This document shows positions 1-6,427 of a stretch of 7,953 nt of DNA, piece by piece. Under the pieces are notes generated by a model. It did not search any database, was not told the origin of the DNA, and saw only the letters and a list, made by a program, of their open reading frames with translations. The position numbers and the translations under genes were made by a program. The stretch is from contig JABUUG010000047.1 of assembly GCA_021443285.1 (NCBI GenBank), forward strand, positions 1 to 7,953, in the 5' to 3' direction. Position 1 is the first letter of the stretch. Each line of letters opens with the position of its first letter. This DNA comes from Bacteroidaceae bacterium (GTDB lineage Bacteria; Bacteroidota; Bacteroidia; Bacteroidales; Bacteroidaceae).

Positions 1-282
1 CGGGATGACATAGTTCTGGAAGAAGAAGATGTTTATGAAATATACGGCAACAAGGGCGAAAACCAACGCATCGACCCAGGACATTATGTGCGGCGTAAGA
101 CCTTCTGCGTCCTGCCACCACTGCCAGTTTATCTTCTTCGAAATGTATGCGTCGTAGATGAATGGGATTACAATAAGTCCCAGCCAGCTTTCTATCCAAT
201 AGAGAAACAGCAGGTAAAGTATGATTACAATGAGGAACTTTGCCCACTGCATCTTCTTGTTGATTTGTTTTTGGGGTTTCAT
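1..282 (-). CDS. lepB: Signal peptidase I, N-terminal part (cut by window edge)
   Basis: This is the first 94 codons of a membrane-bound signal peptidase I, the serine protease that removes signal peptides from exported proteins at the cytoplasmic membrane. Reading the minus strand from the ATG at 282-280 gives an open frame to the edge. Residues about 15-30 (FLIVIILYLLFLYWI) form one membrane segment. A basic/tryptophan-rich stretch follows (SKKINWQWWQD, 48-58). Then comes the hallmark WVDALVFALVAVYFINIFFF (69-88), which leads into QNYVIP at the edge. In the Bacteroidetes family the next residues hold the catalytic serine (an SSSLE-like stretch), so the active site lies just outside the window; this is family knowledge, not seen here. 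It follows dapB with a 111-base gap and no recognisable promoter box, so it is probably co-transcribed with dapB. The dapB-lepB order is common in Bacteroidales. Confidence 0.9.
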   Translation of the reverse strand, partial: MKPQKQINKKMQWAKFLIVIILYLLFLYWIESWLGLIVIPFIYDAYISKKINWQWWQDAEGLTPHIMSWVDALVFALVAVYFINIFFFQNYVIP

Positions 283-326
283 AAAAGGTGGGGAAGGGTT
301 TGCTGCGCGGTGTTAAGGTTTGAGGA

Positions 327-348
327 ATTCGGAGCTGGCGCTCCGAAT
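327..348. repeat. Perfect 9-bp hairpin between dapB and lepB
   Basis: ATTCGGAGC (327-335) and GCTCCGAAT (340-348) are exact reverse complements around the four-base loop TGGC. In the direction of dapB and lepB transcription the stem is followed by TCCTCAAACC, with no T-run, so it does not look like an ordinary intrinsic terminator for dapB. On the opposite strand GCGGGGGA and then six T (357-362) follow, but no plus-strand gene ends there. It could be an mRNA processing or stability element, or an attenuating hairpin that lowers lepB expression relative to dapB. The function is inference. Confidence 0.6.
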
Positions 349-393
349 GCGGGGGATTTTTTCGCGAGGGAGATTGGGGTATTATGGGGTATG

Positions 394-1113
394 TTAAAAG
401 TCGAAGAGGTCTGCCATAGATAGAAGCCCGGTGTGCTGCACTGTGTATTCCGCCGCAAGCACCGCACCGAGAGCAAAGCCCTTACGCGAATGGGCGTCGT
501 GGGTAATGGTTATCATATCCTCTTCGGGAGAGTCGTATGTGATAGTGTGAATACCAGGAACCTCACCACGGCGTATGTCGTCTATGCGCAACACTCCGTC
601 TGCTGTCTCATGCAGTCCCCATTTCTGTTTCCTGTCGAGGTTTTCTATAATGCCTTCAGCAAGTGTGATGGCTGTGCCAGACGGTGCATCGAGCTTATGC
701 ACATGATGGGTTTCCTCCATCGTAACGTCATACTGCGGAAAGTTGTTCATTATCTTTGCCAGATATTTGTTCACAGCCGAGAACACAGCCATGCCGACAG
801 AGAAATTTGATGCCCAGAAGAGGGTCTTTCCGCCTTCCGAACACATACGGCGCACGTCATCGCCATGATCCTTCATCCATCCCGTGGAACCGCTCACCAC
901 CTTCACGTTCTTTGCAAAGGCTTTCAGGAAGTTGTCATAAGCTGTCCATGGGGTGGTGAACTCTATTGCCACATCTGCCGAAGCGAACTCCGCGCTCTCA
1001 AAATCCTCCTGGTTGTCTATATCAATCTTACAGACAATCTCATGTCCGCGCGAAATGGCAATTTGCTCAATCATCTTGCCCATCTTGCCATAACCTATCA
1101 GTGCTATCTTCAT
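394..1113 (-). CDS. dapB: 4-hydroxy-tetrahydrodipicolinate reductase
   Basis: This cytoplasmic enzyme uses NAD(P)H to reduce 4-hydroxy-tetrahydrodipicolinate to tetrahydrodipicolinate, in the pathway to meso-diaminopimelate and lysine. The 239 residues start with a Rossmann dinucleotide-binding loop, GYGKMG (7-12). Next come EFTTP (51-55), SGSTGW (74-79) and ASNFSVG (101-107). The signature EETHHVHKLDAPSGTA (133-148) carries the expected catalytic His136 and Lys140, matching His159 and Lys163 of the E. coli enzyme. The C-terminal end has GEVPGIHTITYDSPEED and HDAHSRKGFALGA, also typical. It is shorter than the roughly 270 residues of E. coli DapB; a short form is usual in Bacteroidetes. The ATG at 1113-1111 is the natural start because the Rossmann strand begins at residue 2. 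A strong TAACTTTG promoter box lies 25 bases upstream, so the gene is probably transcribed independently of the E1-like gene before it, and lepB follows. Confidence 0.96.
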   Translation of the reverse strand: MKIALIGYGKMGKMIEQIAISRGHEIVCKIDIDNQEDFESAEFASADVAIEFTTPWTAYDNFLKAFAKNVKVVSGSTGWMKDHGDDVRRMCSEGGKTLFWASNFSVGMAVFSAVNKYLAKIMNNFPQYDVTMEETHHVHKLDAPSGTAITLAEGIIENLDRKQKWGLHETADGVLRIDDIRRGEVPGIHTITYDSPEEDMITITHDAHSRKGFALGAVLAAEYTVQHTGLLSMADLFDF

Positions 1114-1138
1114 AATATACTTTATTACAATACGGCTG

Positions 1139-1169
1139 CAAAGTTATTGGTTTTATGGCAAAACAAAAA
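1139..1169 (-). promoter_or_regulatory. Bacteroidetes-type promoter for dapB
   Basis: On the minus strand the -7 box TAACTTTG (1146-1139) matches the Bacteroidetes consensus TAnnTTTG exactly. TTTTTG (1169-1164), 17 bases upstream, is a good candidate for the -33 TTG/TTTG element, although the spacing is slightly shorter than the usual 19 or so. It sits in the 61-base gap between the E1-like gene's stop (1175) and the dapB ATG, leaving a leader of roughly 20 bases. Confidence 0.7.
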
Positions 1170-1174
1170 GAAAA

Positions 1175-2263
1175 TCAATGTTTTTCACTCTTCGTCAGCC
1201 TATAGTGTCTTATTATGCCGCTTTCCTCCACCTCTGCGATGTCGTCTTCAGGATATCCGAGATGCATAAAGGAGAGCTCAGGGTAAGGGAATGAGTCGTC
1301 GATAACAGAAAACGAATGCTGGTAGAAACGCGACATAGGCTTGCCATCATATTTTTCCGACCGGCACAGGAACTCCTCCACCTCGTAGTCGGGCAGCATT
1401 ACACTGACAGTCTCCCCCGTCTGCTTGTCCTCCACATAATCGACAAAGACGAAATCCCTCAACCGCAGCCTTGCGCCACCCATTGTGGAAAGGAATGGCA
1501 GAACAGCTGCATTCTGGGGGATTACTGTTTCCTCCACCTGCCAGCGTTCATGCTCCGGGCAGTCATCGTCATAGGCCTCGAAACGCAAAGTGCGGGTGTT
1601 CATCGTTTCACCTTCATAGTAGAACATTCTGCCGCACAGCGAACCTGTCGTCTCTCCACCTACCAATTTCAATGCTTCCTGCGCCTGCACTGCGCCAATC
1701 ACAGATGCCGCAATGACAGTCGTGGGTACGCTCTGCGTTTCCTCCGCACGACTGATTGCAGTGCTGCACGACATACGCCTCTGCATATGGGCTTTAGATT
1801 CGGGCGAGAGATTGCAGGCATAGCAGTTTTTTCCGGGCATGAACACGCGCGCAGTACCTTCAAGTCCGCTTATTCCCCCATCCACCCACGGAATGCCAGC
1901 ACGCATACACTTGCGGTTTATTATGTAGCGTGTCCAGCGGCTATCCACACACGCCACGACAACATCCATCTCCATAATCAGCCCAAGCCCCACATCGTGG
2001 CAGAAATCGCCGTTTATGCAGTGCAGGCTGAGGCCTTCGGAGAGTTGCATCAGCCTTTCCTTTGCGGCATCCACCTTTAACCGGCCGACATCGGCATCGC
2101 TGTTCCTGTACAGGACAGAGCGGTTGAGGTTGTGCCTTTCAACCCTGTCGAAATCCACAATCCATAGATTGCATACACCTGAAAGCACAAGGTTCTTCAG
2201 CACCTCATTGCCCAGGGCGCCGCACCCAACAACCATTATTTTGGCATTGTCTTTTGTCTGCAC
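1175..2263 (-). CDS. E1-like (ThiF/MoeB/UBA-type) adenylating enzyme with extra C-terminal domain
   Basis: This is a 362-residue member of the E1/ThiF/MoeB superfamily, which uses ATP to adenylate the C-terminus of a ubiquitin-like or sulfur-carrier protein. The nucleotide loop is GCGALG (13-18), followed by KNLVLSGV, then DFDRVERHNLNRSVLY (37-52) with the Asp and Arg expected around ATP. ACVDSRWTR (104-112) has the Asp that normally binds magnesium. GIPWVDGG (123-130) and CYAC (147-150) follow. A crossover-loop region with Cys166 comes next (CSTAISRAEETQSVPTT), then AASVIGAVQAQEALKLVGG. The usual second zinc pair CPxC is CPEH (235-238), so His238 may replace a cysteine. Residues about 245-362 are an extra domain, not a rhodanese; it ends in LGYPEDDIAEV and YRL. 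The start is GTG (2263-2261): a TAG lies two codons upstream in frame, and the next ATG (codon 10) would clip the first strand. The true substrate is unknown, and no carrier protein, E2 or JAB peptidase is nearby. The family call is sure, the function is not. Confidence 0.85.
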   Translation of the reverse strand: MQTKDNAKIMVVGCGALGNEVLKNLVLSGVCNLWIVDFDRVERHNLNRSVLYRNSDADVGRLKVDAAKERLMQLSEGLSLHCINGDFCHDVGLGLIMEMDVVVACVDSRWTRYIINRKCMRAGIPWVDGGISGLEGTARVFMPGKNCYACNLSPESKAHMQRRMSCSTAISRAEETQSVPTTVIAASVIGAVQAQEALKLVGGETTGSLCGRMFYYEGETMNTRTLRFEAYDDDCPEHERWQVEETVIPQNAAVLPFLSTMGGARLRLRDFVFVDYVEDKQTGETVSVMLPDYEVEEFLCRSEKYDGKPMSRFYQHSFSVIDDSFPYPELSFMHLGYPEDDIAEVEESGIIRHYRLTKSEKH

Positions 2264-2313
2264 AGCCTAAGTATGAAAAGAGATTAATGTTAAAACCAGC
2301 TTCCATCATTTCT

Positions 2314-2416
2314 GGAGTTAAAGGGAGTTAAAGGAGTTAAAGACATTACCCCTATGGCTTGTATTCAGTTAGTTATCAGAGAAAAAATCATTTGTCTTTA
2401 ACTCCTTTTAACTCCC
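2314..2416. repeat. GGAGTTAAA repeat element with long inverted repeat
   Basis: Three copies of the 9-base unit GGAGTTAAA occur at 2314-2322, 2324-2332 and 2333-2341; the first two are separated by one extra G. The stretch 2323-2344 is matched in inverted orientation by 2394-2416. The pairing is complete over 22 bases except for one extra T in the right arm, with a 49-base AT-rich middle (2345-2393). Transcribed from either strand this would form a long stem. The unit recurs at 7930-7953. It resembles a dispersed intergenic palindrome of the REP/MITE kind. That class, and whether it is mobile, is inference. It lies between the rpsA terminator and the E1-like gene. Confidence 0.75.
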
Positions 2417-2457
2417 ATTTATATAACCCACCTAAAGTCAGTTAGACTACTTAAGAA

Positions 2458-2490
2458 AATCAGAGGAGAACACGCGGTTCCCCTCTGATT
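2458..2490 (-). terminator. Intrinsic terminator of rpsA
   Basis: AATCAGAGGAGAAC (2458-2471) pairs with GTTCCCCTCTGATT (2477-2490) over 14 positions with one A-C mismatch, around a five-base loop. On the minus strand the stem runs into TTTTCTT, a usable U-rich tail. It begins 26 bases after the rpsA stop codon and points in the same direction, which is where an intrinsic terminator for rpsA is expected. Confidence 0.75.
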
Positions 2491-2516
2491 CATAATAATG
2501 TATTTGGATTCAGGGC

Positions 2517-4292
2517 TTATTTGCCGCCTTCCATCTGTGCTTTCAGTGCTGCCAGTGCATCGAGGTCGCCGAGGCTTGTACCGCCAGAGACGTTCTGGAT
2601 TGCAGGAGCTGCCTCCTTAGCTGGCTTAGCAGGCTTGCGTGCAGCCTTCTTCTGCTCTTCTGCAGCCTCTTCGAATGTGCGTGAGTGAGAAAGGATGATG
2701 CGCTTAGTATCCTTAACGAACTCTATTACCTTGAACTCAAGCTCCTCGCCCTTCTTTGCCTGTGAGCCGTCTTCCTTAACAAGGTGCTTTGGTGTTGCGA
2801 AGCCTTCGCCACCCTCATTGAGGTTGATCACTGCTCCACGCTCCATGACGTCGGCAATGACTCCAGTGTGTACAGAACCTGGTGTATAGAGAGTCTCGTA
2901 TGTATCCCAAGGATTGTCCTCAAGCTGCTTGTGGCCGAGAGAGAGGCGACGGTTTTCCTTGTCTATCTCAAGTACGACAACGTCGATTGCCTCACCAATC
3001 TTTGTGAACTCTGACGGATGCTTAACCTTCTTTGTCCAAGAGAGGTCTGAGATATGGATGAGTCCGTCAACACCCTCTTCAAGCTCCACGAAGATACCGA
3101 AGTTTGTGAAGTTGAGCACCTTTGCAGTGTGCTTGCTGCTTACAGGATACTTCACCTCGATAGCCTCCCATGGGTCTTCCTTGAGCTGCTTGATGCCGAG
3201 CGACATCTTGCGGTCCTCACGGTCGAGTGTCAGGATTACTGCCTCAACCTCATCGCCTACCTTCAGGAAGTCCTGTGCAGAGCGGAGGTGCTGGCTCCAA
3301 GACATTTCTGAAACGTGGATGAGACCTTCAACGCCCGGTGCAACCTCTACGAATGCGCCGTAGTCTGCAATAACGACAACCTTACCCTTAATCTTGTCGC
3401 CAGTGTTGAGGTTAGCGTCGAGAGCATCCCATGGATGTGGAGAGAGTTGCTTCAGACCGAGAGCGATACGCTTCTTCTCGTTGTCGAAGTCTATGATTAC
3501 AACGTTGATCTTCTGGTCTAGTGATACAACCTCGTGTGGATCGCTTACGCGGCCCCATGAAAGGTCTGTGATATGGATGAGTCCGTCAACTCCTCCGAGG
3601 TCAACAAACACACCGTAAGAAGTGATGTTCTTGACTGTACCTTCGAGTATCTGGCCCTTCTCGAGCTTGGAGATGATTTCCTGCTTCTGCTGCTCGAGCT
3701 CTGCCTCGATGAGCGACTTGTGTGAAACGACAACGTTCTTGAACTCCTGGTTAATCTTAACAACCTTGAAGTCCATTGTCTTGCCCACATACTGGTCGTA
3801 GTCGCGGATAGGATGAACGTCGATCTGGCTGCCTGGTAGGAATGCCTCAATGCCGAATACGTCAACAATCATACCGCCCTTTGTACGACACTTAACGAAG
3901 CCTGTGATAACCTGGTCTTCATCGAGAGCCTTGTTAACGAGGTCCCATGACTTGGAGAGGCGGGCCTTCTTGTGTGAAAGCTGGAGCTGGCCCTTCTTGT
4001 CTTCCGGATTTTCCACCAGCACTTCCACCTTGTCGCCGGCTTTCAGTTCTGGATTGTAGCGGAACTCAGAGGCTGGGATAATGCCGTCTGACTTGTAACC
4101 GATATTGACAACAACCTCTTTCTTGTCAACATGGATTACGGTACCTTCAACAACTTGGTTTTCGGATACCTTGTTAAGTGTTTCGGAGTAAGCCTGCTCG
4201 AGCTGCTCGTAGCTTGCTCCTGAGGTTGAGCCCTTCTCAAATTCTTCCCAATTGAAGTCTTCGAGTGGCTGGATGTTTTTAAGGTTTGACAT
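2517..4292 (-). CDS. rpsA: 30S ribosomal protein S1
   Basis: Protein S1 binds mRNA on the small ribosomal subunit and helps load weakly structured or leader-poor messages, which matters in Bacteroidetes because Shine-Dalgarno use is rare. The 591 residues contain six S1 (OB-fold) domains at about 46-108, 127-191, 213-281, 299-368, 386-455 and 473-536. Domains 3-5 carry the classic pattern GVFVDL.GVDGLIH.(T/S)DLSW, with close variants in each. The sixth is more divergent (ERGAVINLNEGGEGFA), and the first two are the degenerate ribosome-anchoring type, as in E. coli S1. The tail from about 540 is rich in Ala, Lys and Pro (KKAARKPAKPAKEAAPA) and ends LAALKAQMEGGK. The ATG at 4292-4290 (MSNLKNIQPLEDFNWEE) is chosen over one 18 codons upstream, because the promoter's -7 box lies inside that extension. 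It has its own promoter and terminator, so it is probably transcribed alone, though read-through from the glycosyltransferase is possible. Confidence 0.96.
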   Translation of the reverse strand: MSNLKNIQPLEDFNWEEFEKGSTSGASYEQLEQAYSETLNKVSENQVVEGTVIHVDKKEVVVNIGYKSDGIIPASEFRYNPELKAGDKVEVLVENPEDKKGQLQLSHKKARLSKSWDLVNKALDEDQVITGFVKCRTKGGMIVDVFGIEAFLPGSQIDVHPIRDYDQYVGKTMDFKVVKINQEFKNVVVSHKSLIEAELEQQKQEIISKLEKGQILEGTVKNITSYGVFVDLGGVDGLIHITDLSWGRVSDPHEVVSLDQKINVVIIDFDNEKKRIALGLKQLSPHPWDALDANLNTGDKIKGKVVVIADYGAFVEVAPGVEGLIHVSEMSWSQHLRSAQDFLKVGDEVEAVILTLDREDRKMSLGIKQLKEDPWEAIEVKYPVSSKHTAKVLNFTNFGIFVELEEGVDGLIHISDLSWTKKVKHPSEFTKIGEAIDVVVLEIDKENRRLSLGHKQLEDNPWDTYETLYTPGSVHTGVIADVMERGAVINLNEGGEGFATPKHLVKEDGSQAKKGEELEFKVIEFVKDTKRIILSHSRTFEEAAEEQKKAARKPAKPAKEAAPAIQNVSGGTSLGDLDALAALKAQMEGGK

Positions 4293-4327
4293 AATGTTAA
4301 TTAATAAAAGTGTGTAAAAATCGGGCG

Positions 4328-4335
4328 CAAAGTTA
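4328..4335 (-). promoter_or_regulatory. Bacteroidetes-type -7 box for rpsA
   Basis: On the minus strand TAACTTTG (4335-4328) matches TAnnTTTG exactly, 35 bases before the rpsA ATG. The flanks resemble those of the dapB box: TAACTTTGCGCCCG here, TAACTTTGCAGCCG there. The -33 element is weak; TGTTAG is the best candidate, about 19 bases upstream of the box and close to the end of the glycosyltransferase gene. The leader after it is AT-rich (TTTTTACACACTTTTATTAA) with no Shine-Dalgarno site. Confidence 0.65.
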
Positions 4336-4357
4336 GAATCATTCACTTATCTAACAG

Positions 4358-5404
4358 TCATAAATCGCTGAATTTCTTCTTCCTACGGACAAAATACTCC
4401 CAAATAATTGATTTGTTCGTAACATCCATATCTGCATTCATCCTTCTTTGCGCCTGTATCTTGCGTCTGTCTTGTTCAAAATCCTTTTTCCAGCGGGCGT
4501 ATTCCCTCCTTGCCCTTACTATTGCCATGACATCGGGGAAATCTGCTTTAAGCACAGACTGGAGCATGGCTATACAATCGAGCCACCACCTCCAACGCAT
4601 CACACTGGCAAGCCTCTCTTCGGGCAGATTTCGATATAGCATCGTCAGGTTATTGCGGAAGTTCAGGAAGGTCTTTCTCGGATTGCCCTGCGGCAGTGTG
4701 CCTCCTCCCAGATGATATACTTTGCTTTCCGGAACACAACAAATCCTCCTGCCCATTATCCTCAGCCGCCAGCAGAGGTCTATCTCTTCATTATGGGCAA
4801 AAAAGCGTCCTTCAAGTCCGCCTACATTAACATAATCTTCAGTCCTCACCATCATACAGGCTCCCGTAGCCCAGTGTATGTCGCACACCGTCTCATATTG
4901 CCCATAGTCTTTCTCCACAGTGGAGAATACCCGTCCACGGCAGTAAGGATAGCCGAACTTGTCTATAAACCCGCCTGCTGCGCCCGCATACTCGAAGCTG
5001 CCCTTGTCCGACCATGAGAGCAGTTTGGGCTGGCATGCAGCAACATCGCTGTGCGCATCCATGAACTGCAGCAGTGGCAGAAGCCAGTTTTCTGTAACCT
5101 CCACATCGGAATTGAGCAGCACCACATACTCATACCCTCCACCGCCAGTGGATTTCTGGGGGGCAGATTGCAGTTTCCCTATAGCCTGATTATAGCCCTC
5201 TGCAAAGCCATAGTTGCGGTCGAGGACAATCATTCCCACATCGGGAAACTCCTCCGCCAACATCGTCAGCGAAGAGTCGGTGGAGCCATTGTCAGCAACA
5301 ATAACATCAGCCTCTGCAGAAAATGCCACCACCGAAGGGAGATATTTCCTCATCATCTCCGCTCCGTTCCAGTTCAATATTACGACTGCTATTCTCTTCA
5401 TCAT
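4358..5404 (-). CDS. Family 2 glycosyltransferase
   Basis: This is a GT-A fold transferase of the GT2 family, which moves a sugar from a nucleotide-sugar donor to a glycan or lipid-linked acceptor on the cytoplasmic side. Evidence in the 348 residues: VVILNWNG (7-14) at the N-terminus, VADNGSTDSS (36-45), RNYGFAEGYNQAI (63-75), and LLNSDVEV (96-103) carrying the DxD-type metal and donor site. Also present are ATGACMMVR (179-187), then HNEEIDLCWR (204-213) with the acidic pair expected of the catalytic base. The pattern is that of the rhamnosyltransferase-like GT2 group, but donor and acceptor cannot be read from sequence. Residues about 78-90 (SAPQKSTGGGG) look like an insertion in a normally compact stretch. 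The tail is basic (RRKKKFSDL). It begins with two ATG codons, at 5404 and 5401, and either could be used. It starts 9 bases after the transporter's stop, so it is very likely in one operon with it. No polysaccharide cluster surrounds it. Confidence 0.88.
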   Translation of the reverse strand: MMKRIAVVILNWNGAEMMRKYLPSVVAFSAEADVIVADNGSTDSSLTMLAEEFPDVGMIVLDRNYGFAEGYNQAIGKLQSAPQKSTGGGGYEYVVLLNSDVEVTENWLLPLLQFMDAHSDVAACQPKLLSWSDKGSFEYAGAAGGFIDKFGYPYCRGRVFSTVEKDYGQYETVCDIHWATGACMMVRTEDYVNVGGLEGRFFAHNEEIDLCWRLRIMGRRICCVPESKVYHLGGGTLPQGNPRKTFLNFRNNLTMLYRNLPEERLASVMRWRWWLDCIAMLQSVLKADFPDVMAIVRARREYARWKKDFEQDRRKIQAQRRMNADMDVTNKSIIWEYFVRRKKKFSDL

Positions 5405-5413
5405 ACAAAAAAA

Positions 5414-6427
5414 TCACATCTTTTCCCTTTCGTGCCGGTATATCTGCCAGGAGTTAAATATGTTCTGGGTTAAAATGTAGCATCCGGGAGCAATAGACGA
5501 GAGGGGATTGAGGTAGGTTATGGCACACCAGATGGCAAACGTGGTGTTCTTCTGTCCCAACCCCTGACCGGCATCTATGCGGTCGCCACAAAAGCCTCCG
5601 ATATACCGGCCTAACCAGAACTGCAACGCAGTGACGAAGGCTGCCGAGAGAGCTGTGGCAATGAGGAATACTCCAGCGATATGGGCATTGAAGATATTGC
5701 GCACCGTGATGCCCGTAACCACTGCAAGGAGAATCGCCCAAAGGTAATAGTTCAGGTCTTTTACCGATACAACGGCATTGTAAAGGCGTGGCACAAAACG
5801 TTTTACGAAAAAAGATGCAGCCAAAGGAAGCATCAGGATTTTCACGGTCTTGTCGAACACTATCAGCGCAGACTGCAAAAACGTCTGGTCTGCACTGCTT
5901 TCCACAAGCGGGAAGAGCAGCGGCATAGTGAAGACAGCCGCGATGTTGCTCAAAAGAGTGAAGAGGGTCATCTCTGTAATGTTGCCTCCAAGTTTGGACG
6001 ACACTACGGAAGCGGCAATGGCAGACGGACAGATGACGCAGATGAGCATACCCTCAAACAGCACCTTCATGCCGCCTTCCAAACGGAAAAAGACTATTGC
6101 ACCCACACATAGCAGGGAAAGGACTATCTGCGCAAACAAAATGAAAACATGCCACAGCCGGATGCGCACATCCCTAACCTGAAGCTTAAGGAAGGTTACA
6201 AACAAAATCAATGCCATGAAAAAAGGCACAATGGCAATAATGGCAGGATAGAGCGCATCGCCTGCGCCATCAAACTGCGGTATATAACGAAAGACAAGGT
6301 ATATCAGTGTGCCTATGGTAATGGATATGGGCAGGGTGAAATCCCTCTTGCCCTTGTACGAAGAAGACTGACATCCGGCACTTCGGGACTGCTTCCTCGA
6401 ACACTGCAAATCATTGTTACTGTTCAT
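5414..6427 (-). CDS. BASS-family (bile acid:sodium symporter-like) membrane transporter
   Basis: This is a polytopic inner-membrane protein of 337 residues with about nine hydrophobic segments, near 30-49, 58-80, 92-114, 122-143, 153-175, 183-206, 226-243, 248-272 and 295-315. The segment near 122-143 contains CPSAIAASVVSSKLGGN, and GQGLGQKNTTFAIW (287-300) resembles the conserved core motif of BASS-type sodium-coupled carriers, where an E/Q-x-x-x-QN element helps bind sodium. The substrate is unknown: the family includes carriers of bile acids, organic acids and other anions. The first 29 residues are hydrophilic and include two cysteines (MNSNNDLQCSRKQSRSAGC), a longer lead than usual. The start is supported by its one-base overlap with the rlmD stop (TGATG), which suggests translational coupling; the next Met is only at residue 71. 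It is followed after 9 bases by the glycosyltransferase. Confidence is good for a transporter and moderate for the exact family. Confidence 0.75.
   Translation of the reverse strand: MNSNNDLQCSRKQSRSAGCQSSSYKGKRDFTLPISITIGTLIYLVFRYIPQFDGAGDALYPAIIAIVPFFMALILFVTFLKLQVRDVRIRLWHVFILFAQIVLSLLCVGAIVFFRLEGGMKVLFEGMLICVICPSAIAASVVSSKLGGNITEMTLFTLLSNIAAVFTMPLLFPLVESSADQTFLQSALIVFDKTVKILMLPLAASFFVKRFVPRLYNAVVSVKDLNYYLWAILLAVVTGITVRNIFNAHIAGVFLIATALSAAFVTALQFWLGRYIGGFCGDRIDAGQGLGQKNTTFAIWCAITYLNPLSSIAPGCYILTQNIFNSWQIYRHEREKM

Noticed and set aside
88..423. Plus-strand open frame of 111 codons at the low-coordinate edge
   Set aside because: It is antisense to the clear lepB N-terminus and the dapB-lepB gap, with no recognisable domain.
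279..476. Minus-strand open frame of 65 codons spanning the dapB end and the dapB-lepB gap
   Set aside because: It overlaps dapB in another frame, has low-complexity content and would end at the lepB start region; there is no sign of coding.
1316..2080. Plus-strand open frame of 254 codons opposite the E1-like gene
   Set aside because: It is long, but rich in His, Cys and Arg as expected for an antisense shadow, with no motif, while the minus-strand frame shows clear family motifs throughout.
1175..2263. Naming the E1-like gene moeB or thiF
   Set aside because: The C-terminal domain, the CPEH zinc site and the lack of thiamine or molybdopterin neighbours do not support either specific name.
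2314..2416. The GGAGTTAAA repeats as a CRISPR array
   Set aside because: The units are 9 bases, nearly contiguous, and occur in inverted orientation with no regular spacers or cas genes.
3545..3868. Minus-strand open frame of 107 codons inside rpsA in another frame
   Set aside because: It is Ser/Arg-rich shadow translation of the S1 coding sequence, with no independent evidence.
4293..4346. An 18-codon N-terminal extension of S1 beginning at an ATG at 4346
   Set aside because: The extension (MNDSNFAPDFYTLLLINI) has no S1 character, and the TAACTTTG promoter box lies inside it. MSNLKNIQPLEDFNW at 4292 is the natural start.
5454..5741. Minus-strand open frame of 95 codons inside the transporter gene
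   Set aside because: It is an out-of-frame shadow of the membrane protein, rich in Cys, His and Arg.
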